From: Vibrio casei
GTDB lineage: Bacteria; Pseudomonadota; Gammaproteobacteria; Enterobacterales; Vibrionaceae
Reading direction: 5' to 3'
NCBI RefSeq assembly: GCF_002218025.2
Contig: NZ_AP018681.1
Span: 434,001-498,000, forward strand
DNA: 64,000 bases
Position 1 is the stretch's first letter; each line of letters begins with the position of its first letter. Positions 1-9,199 of the stretch are shown here, piece by piece. The notes beneath the pieces are model-generated. The model saw nothing but the letters and a program-made list of their open reading frames with translations. It searched no databases and was not told where the DNA came from. The translations under genes and the position numbers were made by a program.

Positions 1-166
1 ATGCCGGGACCGATAACTGGCTTGGTTGCCCATGCTGAAAAGCGTATACCCAAATGGCAATAGCAAGAGGGGCGTAAATAGCGCCTAGCAAGAAAAAAGG
101 TCGAAAGCCAAGGCGCAACAGAGGGGTAATTTTATCTTCGGCACTTTTATCCGTGATATTCATCAT
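1..166 (-). CDS. nnrS: NnrS family protein, N-terminal part (cut by window edge)
   Basis: Only the first 55 codons are inside the window. The peptide contains LLRLGFRPFFLLGAIYAPLA, the typical opening of NnrS, a multi-pass haem- and copper-binding inner-membrane protein that helps cells tolerate nitric oxide. The start is the first of two adjacent ATGs (166 and 163); AGGAG at 176-180 sits 9 bases upstream. It diverges from norR. A sigma54-type promoter and a NorR-type dyad lie in the shared intergenic region, which fits the known NorR control of nnrS in Vibrio cholerae. The family call is firm for a fragment; the rest of the gene cannot be judged. Confidence 0.85.
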   Translation of the reverse strand, partial: MMNITDKSAEDKITPLLRLGFRPFFLLGAIYAPLAIAIWVYAFQHGQPSQLSVPA

Positions 167-237
167 TAAAGATAGCTCCTAAAAATGTGGGTGTACTACG
201 GTGTAAACGCAATTATTATGTCATACCTATTATTTAA

Positions 238-254
238 AGCATTAATCATGCCAC
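238..254 (-). promoter_or_regulatory. sigma54 (-24/-12) promoter of nnrS
   Basis: Read on the minus strand the sequence is GTGGCATGATTAATGCT. GG (complement of 251-252) and GC (complement of 239-240) are separated by exactly 10 bases, as sigma54 RNA polymerase requires. Predicted transcription start is near 227, about 60 bases before the nnrS start codon. The NorR-type dyad lies about 52 bases further upstream, a good distance for an enhancer-binding protein. Confidence 0.7.
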
Positions 255-303
255 TATTTAACTGATTGATTTTTAATGTTAATTTTTATCAGTATAAACA
301 GTT

Positions 304-320
304 GATGTTAAATAAACATC
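304..320. promoter_or_regulatory. NorR-type enhancer site
   Basis: GATGTTAAATAAACATC is a perfect 6-bp inverted repeat with a 5-bp spacer. Its centre, GTTAAATAAAC, fits the GT-N7-AC core known for E. coli NorR. Two sites of the same design stand in front of hcp (5858-5874 and 5880-5896). It lies between nnrS and norR, so it could also serve norR autoregulation. Confidence 0.7.
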
Positions 321-399
321 ATTAGGGTAAGATCACAAAGTGACCTTATTATACATGTGATCAATTGTTTTATTTATTATTAACTTACGGGTAACATCT

Positions 400-1965
400 A
401 TGGTTAAAAACACATCAAACCATTCAATGGAACGAGTGTTATTACAAATAGCATTGGACTTAAATGCTCGCACACCAACGACTCAACATTATCAAAAGTT
501 GGTTGATGCTTTGCAGCAGGTGTTACCGTGTGATGCTTGTGTTTTATTGATATTAAACCATCAGCAGCAACTTATCCCTGTTGCGATGAATGGATTATCG
601 AATGAGGTTCTTGGCCGTTCTTTTTTACCAGAGTTGCACCCACGTTTGTCCATAATTTTGGAAAGCCGTCAGCCCGTACGTTTTCCAGAAGATTCAACGC
701 TCCCCGATCCATTTGATGGTTATTTAAGCCATGACCCTCACCATAAAATTGATGTACATGCCTGCATGGGATGTAGCTTATATGTTGAGGATACTTTAGT
801 TGGCGTTTTAACGCTTGATGCTCAAGCCTCAGGAGCCTTTGATGATATTGAAGATTCTACAATCGAAACGTTTGCAAGCTTAGCCGCGGGTATTGTACGT
901 AATATTAGTTTGTTCGAAGCCTTGAATAAGGCGAACTATCAACAAAAATCCATTAATAAATTATTGATCGACGAAGCTCGAATCCGAGGGGGGCAATTGG
1001 TGGGGATTAGCCCTCAAATAAAACAATTATTATTAAATATTAAGATGGTTGCGCAATCCAATTATGCGGTTTTGATTAGTGGTGAAACCGGGACTGGTAA
1101 AGAGCTTGTTGCCCATCGGGTTCATGCTAAAAGTTTACGTTCAGATAAACCGATGATTTATGTTAACTGCGCGGCCTTACCTGAATCGATTGCAGAAAGT
1201 GAATTGTTTGGTCATGTGAAAGGTGCATTTACCGGGGCTCATGCTCATCGAGCGGGTAAGTTTGAGTTGGCCGATGGCGGAACCATCTTTTTAGATGAAA
1301 TTGGGGAATTGCCATTGCTGTTACAAGCAAAGTTATTGCGTGTGATTCAACAAGGTGAAGTACAACGTGTGGGGGCCGATAAAAATAGCTTAATTGATGT
1401 GCGCATTATTGCCGCCACGAACCGGGATTTGGATAAAGAAGTCACCGAAGGGCGTTTTCGCTCAGATCTCTTCCATCGCTTGAATGTATTCCCAATACTG
1501 GTGCCCCCATTACGTGACCGAGAAGGGGATATACCCGTACTGATTGGCCATATTCTCGATACCATTCGTACTCAGTTTCAATTGAAAATATTGCATATTC
1601 ATCCAAAAGCATTACAACAGTTAGAACAGCAGCCTTGGCTCGGTAACGTGCGTGAACTTGAACACACTTTGATGCGTGCGGGGTTAAGGGCCATGCAAGA
1701 ACAGGCGAAAGTGATTGAATGGCATCATTTTCATGCCGATTTATCGATGAATCAGGTTGAATCAACGTTGGCGTCATCCAATCAAGCGGCTTCAACCTTA
1801 CTCCCTATCGAACCCACCCCGATGAGATCGGCGGTTGAAGCGTATCAAAAGCAACTCATTGCCCATGCGTTGCAGCAAAGTGGCGGTGTATGGTCAAAAG
1901 CGGCTGAATTTTTACAAATGGACAGAGGAAATTTATATAAGATGGGTAAGAAGCTCGGGTTGTGA
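400..1965 (+). CDS. norR: NorR, nitric-oxide-sensing sigma54 activator
   Basis: 521 aa with the full NorR layout. An N-terminal GAF domain (about residues 20-175) would hold the non-haem iron that senses NO, with conserved Asp, His and Cys near residues 105-130. A central AAA+ domain follows, with Walker A GETGTGKE from residue 228, the sigma54-contact loop GAFTGA at 275-280, and Walker B TIFLDEIGEL. A Fis-type HTH lies at the C-terminus (SKAAEFLQMDRGNLYKMGKK). The length is close to the E. coli protein. It diverges from nnrS; NorR-like dyads in front of nnrS and hcp suggest both are its targets. Activation in response to NO is known for the family. The start ATG was chosen because it is the first in frame and gives the family N-terminus. 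Confidence 0.95.
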   Translation: MVKNTSNHSMERVLLQIALDLNARTPTTQHYQKLVDALQQVLPCDACVLLILNHQQQLIPVAMNGLSNEVLGRSFLPELHPRLSIILESRQPVRFPEDSTLPDPFDGYLSHDPHHKIDVHACMGCSLYVEDTLVGVLTLDAQASGAFDDIEDSTIETFASLAAGIVRNISLFEALNKANYQQKSINKLLIDEARIRGGQLVGISPQIKQLLLNIKMVAQSNYAVLISGETGTGKELVAHRVHAKSLRSDKPMIYVNCAALPESIAESELFGHVKGAFTGAHAHRAGKFELADGGTIFLDEIGELPLLLQAKLLRVIQQGEVQRVGADKNSLIDVRIIAATNRDLDKEVTEGRFRSDLFHRLNVFPILVPPLRDREGDIPVLIGHILDTIRTQFQLKILHIHPKALQQLEQQPWLGNVRELEHTLMRAGLRAMQEQAKVIEWHHFHADLSMNQVESTLASSNQAASTLLPIEPTPMRSAVEAYQKQLIAHALQQSGGVWSKAAEFLQMDRGNLYKMGKKLGL

Positions 1966-2089
1966 GTAGAATCTTGACGTTATTTGGAAGTATAAGAAGT
2001 CATTTGGAAATATAAAAAAGCATTAAATATATTGATATTTAGTGTTTGAAGCCCCACTCTATAGGAAAATCTACTTCGGAAAGCTTGAT

Positions 2090-2611
2090 GTGAGTACCAT
2101 TCGGTTCATTTTATTGTTTTTTTGTGTCATTGGCGCGACTCATGCCAAGGCCGATCACATCCCGGATTTACATCAAGCCCGTTTATCACCCGTTTTAGTC
2201 TCTCTTTCTCAAAATATCACCTCGACATGCCAAATAACCGCTTTGGATGTTTCGGCAGTACCATGTTTGTCTAACACGGCGTCTACCGATTCATTAAACC
2301 AGCATTCATTGAATCCGCATTCATCAAAACTGGCGTCGTCAACTGATTTCAGCAATGACATATACGTCAATAGTTTTAATCTTAGATTTGCACATGGTAG
2401 TTTTAATCATGATGAATTAACGCCAGACTATGTGGAAATCTTTGAATTTTCGGTTGTTTCTTTTTCTTCAACCGCTTGGCACTATACTGAACGTTTCACG
2501 CCTCAGCATGATTGGATGATACTAACTAAATCTAAATCACCCCGGATTTCTTCTTGGAAAGACAGTAACTTACAATATATTCCTCAGCAATATCCCCATC
2601 TATTTGCCTAA
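2090..2611 (+). CDS. vemP: VemP-like secretion-monitor (arrest) peptide upstream of secDF2
   Basis: About 173 aa from a GTG at 2090, preceded by GGAAAG at 2078-2083. This start gives an N-terminal signal peptide (STIRFILLFFCVIGATHAKA). An upstream in-frame GTG at 2042 would give 189 aa. No catalytic domain is visible. The C-terminal segment RISSWKDSNLQYIPQQ resembles, from memory, the arrest region of Vibrio alginolyticus VemP (R-I-S-x-W-K-acid-S/T-N-x-x-Y), and about 17 residues follow the Trp, much as in VemP. Position supports it: it lies directly upstream of the second secDF pair, as vemP does. VemP stalls its ribosome when export is weak and thereby raises secDF2 translation. The rest of the protein is divergent, so the call depends on context plus a short motif. 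Confidence 0.65.
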   Translation: MSTIRFILLFFCVIGATHAKADHIPDLHQARLSPVLVSLSQNITSTCQITALDVSAVPCLSNTASTDSLNQHSLNPHSSKLASSTDFSNDIYVNSFNLRFAHGSFNHDELTPDYVEIFEFSVVSFSSTAWHYTERFTPQHDWMILTKSKSPRISSWKDSNLQYIPQQYPHLFA

Positions 2612-2831
2612 CTTGCTCTGAGCCTTTGGGTCATCTTTAGCCCTTAGATTCAAGCTTAGATCGTTATTATTTGGCTATTTTCGCGAATTTATATTATGCG
2701 TTAGCTTTATTTTTCGACCCTTTTAGTGCGGTTTTATTCAATGATTCTGAGTGGCTACATCGACCTAGCTTGGAACTAAGAAGAAATCGATACTTATTCA
2801 TCAACGTACTATCAATCAATGGGCGTTGAAG

Positions 2832-2844
2832 ACCTATTTTAGGT
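2832..2844 (+). promoter_or_regulatory. Hairpin covering the secD Shine-Dalgarno sequence
   Basis: ACCTA-TTT-TAGGT can fold into a 5-bp stem. Its 3' arm contains AGGT (2841-2844), the only plausible ribosome binding site for secD, 7 bases before ATG 2852. Hiding this site fits VemP-type control, where a stalled ribosome opens mRNA structure. The stem is short and lies about 220 bases after the vemP stop, so a larger fold would be needed to couple the two. Confidence 0.45.
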
Positions 2845-2851
2845 AAATAAG

Positions 2852-4705
2852 ATGAATGTACATAAACCTCGCGCCTCCTCGAAGCGCACCTTAAACCAAT
2901 ATTCTTTTTGGCAATATGCGGTGCTTATTGTCACTCTTTCGATCATGTTATTAAGCGCCTTACCTTCTTGGTTTGGTGAATCACCAGCCTTGCAAATTAA
3001 CCAAGGTAGTGAGGCTCGATCCGATAAATTGACTCATGTTCAATTTGAACCCTTGAAGTTACAGCAGGCCCTTATCAAACAAGGAATAGAGTTAAAAGAA
3101 ATCAAGCAAGATAACACCACCACTTGGGTCATATTATCGAATTCAGAACAGATGCCATTAGCTAAGAACGCCTTGCTTGATATGGTTGGTAAACAAGGTG
3201 AAAACAGTGATATTCAAGTGGCTTTAGCTTCGGTTGCTAACGCGCCTAGATGGCTAACTCACCTTGGATTGAAGCCGATATCATTAGGGTTAGATCTCCG
3301 TGGTGGTGTGCAATTTTTGCTCGATGTTGATATGGCTTCTGTGTATCAAAATCAAACCGATGAAGTTCAAAAAGGAATCAACCATTTTCTGATTGATAAT
3401 AAATTTCGTAGAGCACAATTTACCGATCTATCGGCTGAAGGCTTTAGCGTCACACTCGCCAATGCGAAGCAAGCATCCCAGTTACGTGATTTTGTTCATG
3501 AGCAGTACGCCAATTGGAAAGTCGTTAACAAGGATAATCGCCTTACCTTAAGCCGCTTGGAAGCGGAAAGTGTGGCATTACGCAATATGACGGTGCAACA
3601 AAACTTGCAGATTATGCGCAGTCGAATTGAAGAGCTAGGCATTACTGAAGCGTCAGTACAGCGGCAAGGTGATCAACGTATTCGTATTGAATTGCCCGGT
3701 GTTCAAGATCCGGCTCAAGCGAAAAATGTCATTGGGGCAACCGCGAGTTTGGCGTTTTATGAAGTGGTTAATAATGGAGGAAAAACGCTCCCGGATCAAA
3801 ATGGCAATCTAATTCATGTTAACCAATCACCAGTATTAACGGGTGAACATATTGTTGATGCTCGTGCCAATTTTGGTGAAATGGGCATGCCTGAAGTGAA
3901 CATTAGTTTGGATAGCCAAGGTGGGAAAATGATGGCCGATTTTTCCGGTCGTCATATTGGCAAGCCAATGGCAACCGCGTACAGCGAATATTCACGTAAC
4001 GAAAAAGGAGAGGTGGTACAAACCAATAAGATCATTAGTGTTGCGACTATTCAATCGGCTCTTGGCTCTAAATTCCGCATTACCGGAGCTGGCTCAATGC
4101 AAGATGCGCAAAGTTTAGCATTACTGCTACGGGCTGGGTCATTAACGGCGCCTGTTACCATCGTGGAAGAACGCACGATTGGTCCAACACTTGGGGCTGA
4201 AAATATTACCAACGGCTTTTCTGCCTTAGCTTTAGGCTTAGGATTGACCTTGCTATTTATGGCGGTTTGGTATCGTCGATTAGGCTGGGTTGCGAACGTT
4301 GCTTTGTTAGCCAATATGGTGATGTTATTTGGCCTTCTGGCCTTGATTCCAGGAGCGGTATTGACTCTACCAGGCATTGCAGGGTTGGTGCTTACCGTCG
4401 GCATGGCGGTGGATACGAACGTGCTCATCTTTGAGCGGATTCGTGACAAGTTAAAAGATGGCAATAGTGTAGCGATGTCGATAAATAATGGATTTAGCAG
4501 CGCAACCAGCACCATATTAGATGCCAATTTTACCACCATGATCACTGCGATCGTGTTGTACACCATTGGTAATGGGCCCATACAAGGCTTCGCTTTAACA
4601 CTAGGTTTGGGGCTGCTGACCAGTATGTTTACCGGTATTTTCGCCTCTCGCGCAATGATCAATTGGTTTTGGGGTAAAGACACCCGCCGTAATGTGAGTA
4701 TTTAA
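2852..4705 (+). CDS. secD: SecD, protein translocase accessory subunit (SecDF2 type)
   Basis: 617 aa inner-membrane protein of the Sec export machinery. An N-terminal membrane segment (about residues 21-41) is followed by the motif LGLDLRGGVQFLLDVD (near 144-159), a large periplasmic domain, and a C-terminal RND-type membrane bundle from about residue 455 (motifs TIGPTLGAENI and VGMAVDTNVLIFERIRD). SecD works with SecF to pull exported proteins out using an ion gradient. It lies 2 bases from secF and downstream of a VemP-like gene. In Vibrio this arrangement marks the second, inducible secDF pair; the housekeeping pair next to yajC is not in this window. Confidence 0.93.
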   Translation: MNVHKPRASSKRTLNQYSFWQYAVLIVTLSIMLLSALPSWFGESPALQINQGSEARSDKLTHVQFEPLKLQQALIKQGIELKEIKQDNTTTWVILSNSEQMPLAKNALLDMVGKQGENSDIQVALASVANAPRWLTHLGLKPISLGLDLRGGVQFLLDVDMASVYQNQTDEVQKGINHFLIDNKFRRAQFTDLSAEGFSVTLANAKQASQLRDFVHEQYANWKVVNKDNRLTLSRLEAESVALRNMTVQQNLQIMRSRIEELGITEASVQRQGDQRIRIELPGVQDPAQAKNVIGATASLAFYEVVNNGGKTLPDQNGNLIHVNQSPVLTGEHIVDARANFGEMGMPEVNISLDSQGGKMMADFSGRHIGKPMATAYSEYSRNEKGEVVQTNKIISVATIQSALGSKFRITGAGSMQDAQSLALLLRAGSLTAPVTIVEERTIGPTLGAENITNGFSALALGLGLTLLFMAVWYRRLGWVANVALLANMVMLFGLLALIPGAVLTLPGIAGLVLTVGMAVDTNVLIFERIRDKLKDGNSVAMSINNGFSSATSTILDANFTTMITAIVLYTIGNGPIQGFALTLGLGLLTSMFTGIFASRAMINWFWGKDTRRNVSI

Positions 4706-4707
4706 TC

Positions 4708-5616
4708 ATGAGTAAATTAATAAATATGCAAAATGCGAGTAAATGGCGTTATGGCACAAGTGTGATCTCGATTTTATTAATGTGCGTCGCTTTGTTTTTT
4801 ATTACGACGAAAGGTTTTAATTGGGGGTTAGATTTTACCGGTGGTGTGGTGAGTGAGATTCAGGTTAGCCCCAAAATCACCAGTAGTGAGCTTAGCCCAT
4901 TATTAGAAGGGGGGTTAGGGCAAAAAGTCAGTGTCGTGGCAGGTGAAGGGCAGGGACGTTGGATCATACGCTACAGCATGCCAGAAAATGCACAGGAAAA
5001 TACGTCATCGATTGAAACACTATTACTACCACTGCACGGCGAAACACAAGTGTTGAACACGAGCATTGTTGGGCCACAAGTCGGCCAAGATTTAGCGAAT
5101 CAAGGTGGCTTGGCTTTACTTGTCTGTCTATTGTGTATCATGGCTTATTTAAGCATTCGATTTGAATGGCGGTTGGCTTTAGGTTCGCTGGTGGCATTAC
5201 TGCATGATGTGGTCTTTGTGCTCGGTTTCTTTGCATTAAGCCAGATGGAGTTTAATTTAACCGTATTAGCCGCCATTTTGGCTATTCTAGGGTATTCGCT
5301 CAATGACTCGATCATCATTGCCGACCGTATTCGTGAATTGCTGCGTATAAAACCTAATGTGGCCACCGCTGATATAAATAACCAAGCCATCGCGGCGACG
5401 TTTATTCGTACAATGATCACCTCAGGTACGACTTTATTGACTGTTTCCGCCTTATGGTTATTAGGTGGGGCGCCGCTAGAAGGCTTTTCTATTGCCATGT
5501 TTATCGGCATTGTAACGGGGACATGGTCGTCCATTGCTGTTGGCACCTCTTTACCCGAATTGCTGGGATTAAAACCCGAGCATTATCAAGTCGTCACAAT
5601 ATCCGATACGCCATAA
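4708..5616 (+). CDS. secF: SecF, protein translocase accessory subunit
   Basis: 302 aa partner of SecD. The N-terminus carries a membrane segment and the motif FNWGLDFTGGVVSEI (near residues 32-46). A short periplasmic domain and five C-terminal membrane helices follow, with LAILGYSLNDSIIIADRIRE matching the SecF/RND core. It starts 2 bases after the secD stop, so the two are co-transcribed and probably translationally coupled. A strong terminator follows at 5818-5848. Its length is normal for the family. Confidence 0.94.
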   Translation: MSKLINMQNASKWRYGTSVISILLMCVALFFITTKGFNWGLDFTGGVVSEIQVSPKITSSELSPLLEGGLGQKVSVVAGEGQGRWIIRYSMPENAQENTSSIETLLLPLHGETQVLNTSIVGPQVGQDLANQGGLALLVCLLCIMAYLSIRFEWRLALGSLVALLHDVVFVLGFFALSQMEFNLTVLAAILAILGYSLNDSIIIADRIRELLRIKPNVATADINNQAIAATFIRTMITSGTTLLTVSALWLLGGAPLEGFSIAMFIGIVTGTWSSIAVGTSLPELLGLKPEHYQVVTISDTP

Positions 5617-5817
5617 ATAGCTTATACCAATCACATGAATTAATGAGTCAGACAATGCTCACCGGTACAGTAGGAGTGGATGGTGCCACTGATGCATTCT
5701 AGCAACGAATGTCACCGAATGAGCATATCAAGGTGGTTATTGAACCTTGGTATAATGGCTTGTTGGAACGAGTGTGAAATCCGTCAAGTAGTAGAATCAA
5801 GAAGTAGCAGAATCATC

Positions 5818-5848
5818 ACCCCATGAGGTTCGCTGAATGGGGTTTTTT
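5818..5848 (+). terminator. Intrinsic terminator after secDF
   Basis: ACCCCAT (5818-5824) pairs with ATGGGGT (5837-5843), followed by a run of T to 5848. It lies 200 bases after the secF stop. The 200-base stretch before it holds no convincing gene. Confidence 0.8.
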
Positions 5849-5857
5849 AATATTAAC

Positions 5858-5896
5858 GATGTTTTTTTAACATCTCACCGATGTGTTAAAAACATC
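5858..5896 (+). promoter_or_regulatory. Two NorR-type sites upstream of hcp-hcr
   Basis: The sites are 5858-5874 (GATGTTTTTTTAACATC) and 5880-5896 (GATGTGTTAAAAACATC). Both contain a GT-N7-AC core and share outer arms with the dyad in front of nnrS at 304-320. Their centres are 22 bases apart, two helical turns. The nearer site ends 54 bases before the sigma54 -24 element, almost the same spacing as at nnrS (52). Confidence 0.72.
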
Positions 5897-5947
5897 ATTT
5901 TTGTTGTTAATGATAAGTTAAGTCGTTGTTTTGTAGCTATTTAAATA

Positions 5948-5964
5948 TTGGCACGCTACATGCA
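5948..5964 (+). promoter_or_regulatory. sigma54 (-24/-12) promoter of hcp-hcr
   Basis: TTGGCACGCTACATGCA matches the sigma54 consensus YTGGCACG-N4-TTGCW at all but one position. GG (5950-5951) and GC (5962-5963) are 10 bases apart. Predicted start of transcription is near 5975, about 60 bases before the hcp ATG. Confidence 0.82.
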
Positions 5965-6036
5965 ATACAGTGATTAAGTTTTTATTGGTCGTAAGTTTCT
6001 CGGCCTTATTTTTATTTATCACTGGAGCTTCAAACT

Positions 6037-7707
6037 ATGTTCTGTATTCAATGTGAGCAAACTATCCGTACCCCTGTTGCCAGCGGTTGTTCTTATTCTC
6101 AAGGTATGTGTGGTAAAACAAGTGACGTGTCGGATCTGCAAGATATCCTTGTTTATACATTGCAAGGTGCCACTTTTTGGGCTGAACTTGGTCGTGAATA
6201 CGGCATCATCGATTCTGAAATTGATGAGTGGGCACCCAAAGCATTCTTTTCAACGCTTACCAATGTGAACTTTGATGAAGAACGCATCATTGAATTTTCA
6301 AACCAAGCTTACCAATTCAAAATGCGCTTAGAAGAAAAAGTACGCGCGGCGGCCACACTGGCAGACAAAGCGTTACCAGAGCTTTCTCCTGCTGCTATTT
6401 TTGAGCTTCCAACCGACCGTGAATCTCTCCTTAAATTTGCACCATTAGCCGCGGTTAACCGTGGTCATGAAACGGTAGATCCTGATGTGATGGGCTTACG
6501 CCTGCTTTGCCTTTATGGCTTAAAAGGGGCGGCAGCTTATATGGAACATGCTCGAATTCTTGAGCAAACCAGTGTCGAAATTTTTAGCGAATATCATCAA
6601 ATTATGGCGTGGTTGGGTACGGAGCCACAAGATCTTGCGGCGTTGCTTGAGTGTTCTATGCAAATTGGTTTGATGAACTATAAGATCATGGAAATTCTTG
6701 ATCGTGGTGAAACACTAACTTATGGACACCCAGCGCCCACTCAAGTGAATGTAAAAACCAAGAGTGGCAAATGTATTCTAGTTTCTGGCCACGACTTACA
6801 TGACCTTGAGAAAATCTTGCAACAAACTGAAGGTAAAGGCATCAATGTTTATACCAACGGTGAAATGTTGCCTGCACACGGCTACCCAGAGCTCAACAAA
6901 TATCCACACCTGGCGGGTAACTACGGTAGCGCTTGGCAGAACCAACAAAAAGAATTTGCTAACTTCCCTGGTGCCATTGTGATGACGTCAAACTGCTTAA
7001 TTAACCCAGAAGTGGGTCAATACGCTGATCGTCTATTTACGCGTAGCATCGTAGGTTGGCCGGGTGTGGCTCATCTTGAAGGCGATGATTTCTCATCGGT
7101 TATTGATTGTGCATTAGCCCACGAAGGTTTCAAGCATGATGAGATTGAACAAATGATCACGGTTGGATTTGGTCGTAATGCCTTGATGGAAGCCGCTCCG
7201 GCAGTTATCGATCAAATCAAACAAGGCAACATCAGCCACTTCTTCCTAGTGGGTGGTTGTGACGGGGACAAAGTGGAGCGTAACTACTTCAATGAATTCA
7301 CCAAACAAACCCCTGATGACAGCGTTATTTTGACGTTGGCGTGTGGGAAATTCCGCTTCAATAAAGAGCAACACGGTGAAATCAATGGCATTCCACGCCT
7401 ATTGGATGTGGGCCAATGTAACGATTCATACTCGGCGATTCAACTTGCTCTTGCCCTTGCCAAGGAGTTTGATTGTGGTGTGAATGATTTACCCCTAACG
7501 CTGGTTCTTTCTTGGTTTGAACAAAAAGCGATTGTGGTACTTCTTACGCTGCTTGCGTTAGGCATCAAAGGGATTTACACCGGCCCAACCAAACCTGCGT
7601 TCCTAACCGATAACCTAATGGCAGTGATGCAAGAGAAATTCGATCTTCGTTCAATCTCAACGGTTGAAGAAGATATGAAGGCTATCTTAGGCGAGAAAGT
7701 CGCTTAA
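6037..7707 (+). CDS. hcp: Hybrid cluster protein (hydroxylamine/NO reductase)
   Basis: 556 aa. The N-terminus has C3-x2-C6-x11-C18-x6-C25, the pattern of the enteric-type Hcp iron-sulfur cluster. The hybrid Fe-S-O cluster region shows the family motifs [39 protein letters not shown] and GQCNDSYSA. Hcp reduces NO (and hydroxylamine in vitro) in the cytoplasm under anaerobic nitrosative stress, with electrons from Hcr. GGAG (6023-6026) precedes the ATG by 10 bases. It is the first gene of hcp-hcr, behind a sigma54 promoter and two NorR-type sites, so NO-dependent induction through NorR is likely. In E. coli the operon answers to other regulators, so this wiring is notable. Confidence 0.96.
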   Translation: MFCIQCEQTIRTPVASGCSYSQGMCGKTSDVSDLQDILVYTLQGATFWAELGREYGIIDSEIDEWAPKAFFSTLTNVNFDEERIIEFSNQAYQFKMRLEEKVRAAATLADKALPELSPAAIFELPTDRESLLKFAPLAAVNRGHETVDPDVMGLRLLCLYGLKGAAAYMEHARILEQTSVEIFSEYHQIMAWLGTEPQDLAALLECSMQIGLMNYKIMEILDRGETLTYGHPAPTQVNVKTKSGKCILVSGHDLHDLEKILQQTEGKGINVYTNGEMLPAHGYPELNKYPHLAGNYGSAWQNQQKEFANFPGAIVMTSNCLINPEVGQYADRLFTRSIVGWPGVAHLEGDDFSSVIDCALAHEGFKHDEIEQMITVGFGRNALMEAAPAVIDQIKQGNISHFFLVGGCDGDKVERNYFNEFTKQTPDDSVILTLACGKFRFNKEQHGEINGIPRLLDVGQCNDSYSAIQLALALAKEFDCGVNDLPLTLVLSWFEQKAIVVLLTLLALGIKGIYTGPTKPAFLTDNLMAVMQEKFDLRSISTVEEDMKAILGEKVA

Positions 7708-7769
7708 TTATAACCGTCGTATTTGAAGCTACAACATCAACTACTTAGGTTATCTATCTGTCGTATTTG

Positions 7770-7797
7770 AAGCGGCATCTCCGTTTGATTGCCGCTT
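7770..7797 (+). other. Hairpin in the hcp-hcr intergenic gap
   Basis: AAGCGGCA (7770-7777) pairs perfectly with TGCCGCTT (7790-7797) across a 12-base loop, with only a weak T-rich tail. It lies inside the 242-base gap between hcp and hcr. The 14-mer GTCGTATTTGAAGC occurs twice here (7716-7729 and 7760-7773). Related TTGAAGCTGC hairpins recur at 9568 and near 16757. It may attenuate or stabilise the operon mRNA. Confidence 0.45.
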
Positions 7798-7949
7798 TAA
7801 ATGGTTGGATAGCCATCACCAAATATCGCCATCCCGGAAATGAGGCACTAATTATCCGGGATCTCGCTTTAATCCATATCATTATCGTGATTATAAACCC
7901 GTTTCAGATTGGCTTTTTATGTCTAGAAACGAGCAACGAGAGAAATAAT

Positions 7950-9032
7950 ATGAATCACTTCCAATGGCCTACCAATGGCCCTGTTACTTTAGTCTGCCAA
8001 CGTAAATGGGCTGAAACATCAAACAGTGTAAGCTTTACTCTCGCACCTGAATCTTTTGAAGAGCAAGGTGTGGTGTTTGATTTTATTCCCGGTCAATTTA
8101 TTACTTTAGGGATCGAAATCGACGGCAAAATGGAATATCGCGCTTATTCATTAAGCTCAATGCCAAATCAAACTGAATTACAACTAACCATCAAGCGGGT
8201 TGCGGGTGGTAAAGTGTCAAACTATATCGTTGATAGCCTACAAGAAGGGCAAGCGGTATCGGTTTTAAAGCCAGCAGGTCAATTTCACCTTGCTCAAGCT
8301 CATGGCGATCGCATTGTTTTACTTAGCGCCGGTTGTGGTATTACCCCTGTTATGTCAATGGCCAAAACACTATTGGCCGATGACAATGACCCAACCGATA
8401 TTCATTTCATTCATGCGGCAACAGAAATAGATCAAGTCATTTATCACCAAGAACTATTATCGATGGCTGAGCAGCATCAACGTTTTTACCTTCACATTAT
8501 GCTTGAAGATGCCAAAGGAAGTGATTATTTAGAAGGGCGTTTAACCCAAGCTGCAATAAAACAATATTGCTCGGATATTGCTGATCGCAGCGCATTCTTA
8601 TGTGGCCCAGTCGGTTTTATGGGCGCCATGAAAGAAAACCTACAGGCGTTAGGTATGAATATGGATTATTTCTACCAAGAAAGTTTCACGCCAGCAGAAT
8701 CGACTCAACCAGACGTTGATCTTGCTTCTGGTGATCAATCCAAAGGAGATAAAGCAAAAGCGTTATCTAATGCAACGGTATTTGTACCCACTTTTGGCGC
8801 ACACGCAGAAGCGAAAATTGGCAGTACGTTAATTGATGCATTAGAAGCCGCAAAAGTGCCGGTGATCGCCGCCTGTCGTAGTGGTATTTGTGGTTCTTGT
8901 AAGTGTAAAGTTACCAAAGGAAAATTTACGCGTACCAGCACAGAAACCTTAACCGCCGATGAAATTGAGCAAGGATTTGTACTGGCGTGTTCTTGTCACA
9001 TTGAATCTGACTTAGAAGTTGCGTTGAATTAG
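7950..9032 (+). CDS. hcr: Hcr, NADH-dependent reductase of hybrid cluster protein
   Basis: 360 aa from ATG 7950 (MNHFQWP). An open frame continues to 7767 upstream but has no family similarity and crosses a hairpin, so it is not used. It has a ferredoxin-NADP reductase-type FAD domain (RAYSLSSMP near residues 67-75), an NAD domain (LLSAGCGITPVMSM and FLCGPVGFMGAMKENL), and a C-terminal plant-type [2Fe-2S] ferredoxin domain with CRSGICGSCKCKV near residue 309 and a last Cys near 350. It passes electrons from NADH to Hcp. It is co-transcribed with hcp despite the 242-base gap. Confidence 0.93.
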   Translation: MNHFQWPTNGPVTLVCQRKWAETSNSVSFTLAPESFEEQGVVFDFIPGQFITLGIEIDGKMEYRAYSLSSMPNQTELQLTIKRVAGGKVSNYIVDSLQEGQAVSVLKPAGQFHLAQAHGDRIVLLSAGCGITPVMSMAKTLLADDNDPTDIHFIHAATEIDQVIYHQELLSMAEQHQRFYLHIMLEDAKGSDYLEGRLTQAAIKQYCSDIADRSAFLCGPVGFMGAMKENLQALGMNMDYFYQESFTPAESTQPDVDLASGDQSKGDKAKALSNATVFVPTFGAHAEAKIGSTLIDALEAAKVPVIAACRSGICGSCKCKVTKGKFTRTSTETLTADEIEQGFVLACSCHIESDLEVALN

Positions 9033-9199
9033 CCGTTGTTACTAAGTCGTTCGTTATTAATCCTTTTATCATCTACTCATTAAAAAATAGTACTTTATTG
9101 CCTATGTGAGAGTATTTCTTTAGTGAGAAAGCTCTGCAGGTTGTGAAAAATACGCGTATACTCGCGCCAAATTATTGCTCACTTTCAATTGGGACTTCA

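Noticed and set aside
4051..4683. 210-codon open frame opposite secD
   Set aside because: It is fully inside secD on the other strand. The secD frame is a well-conserved family and explains the sequence.
5454..5702. 82-codon open frame overlapping the secF 3' end
   Set aside because: It is a shifted-frame shadow of secF that runs into repeat-like intergenic DNA.
9143..9199. Longer N-terminus of the SEC-C protein
   Set aside because: The extra codons overlap a TATACT promoter-like box and do not resemble the family start MSKLFFKGR.
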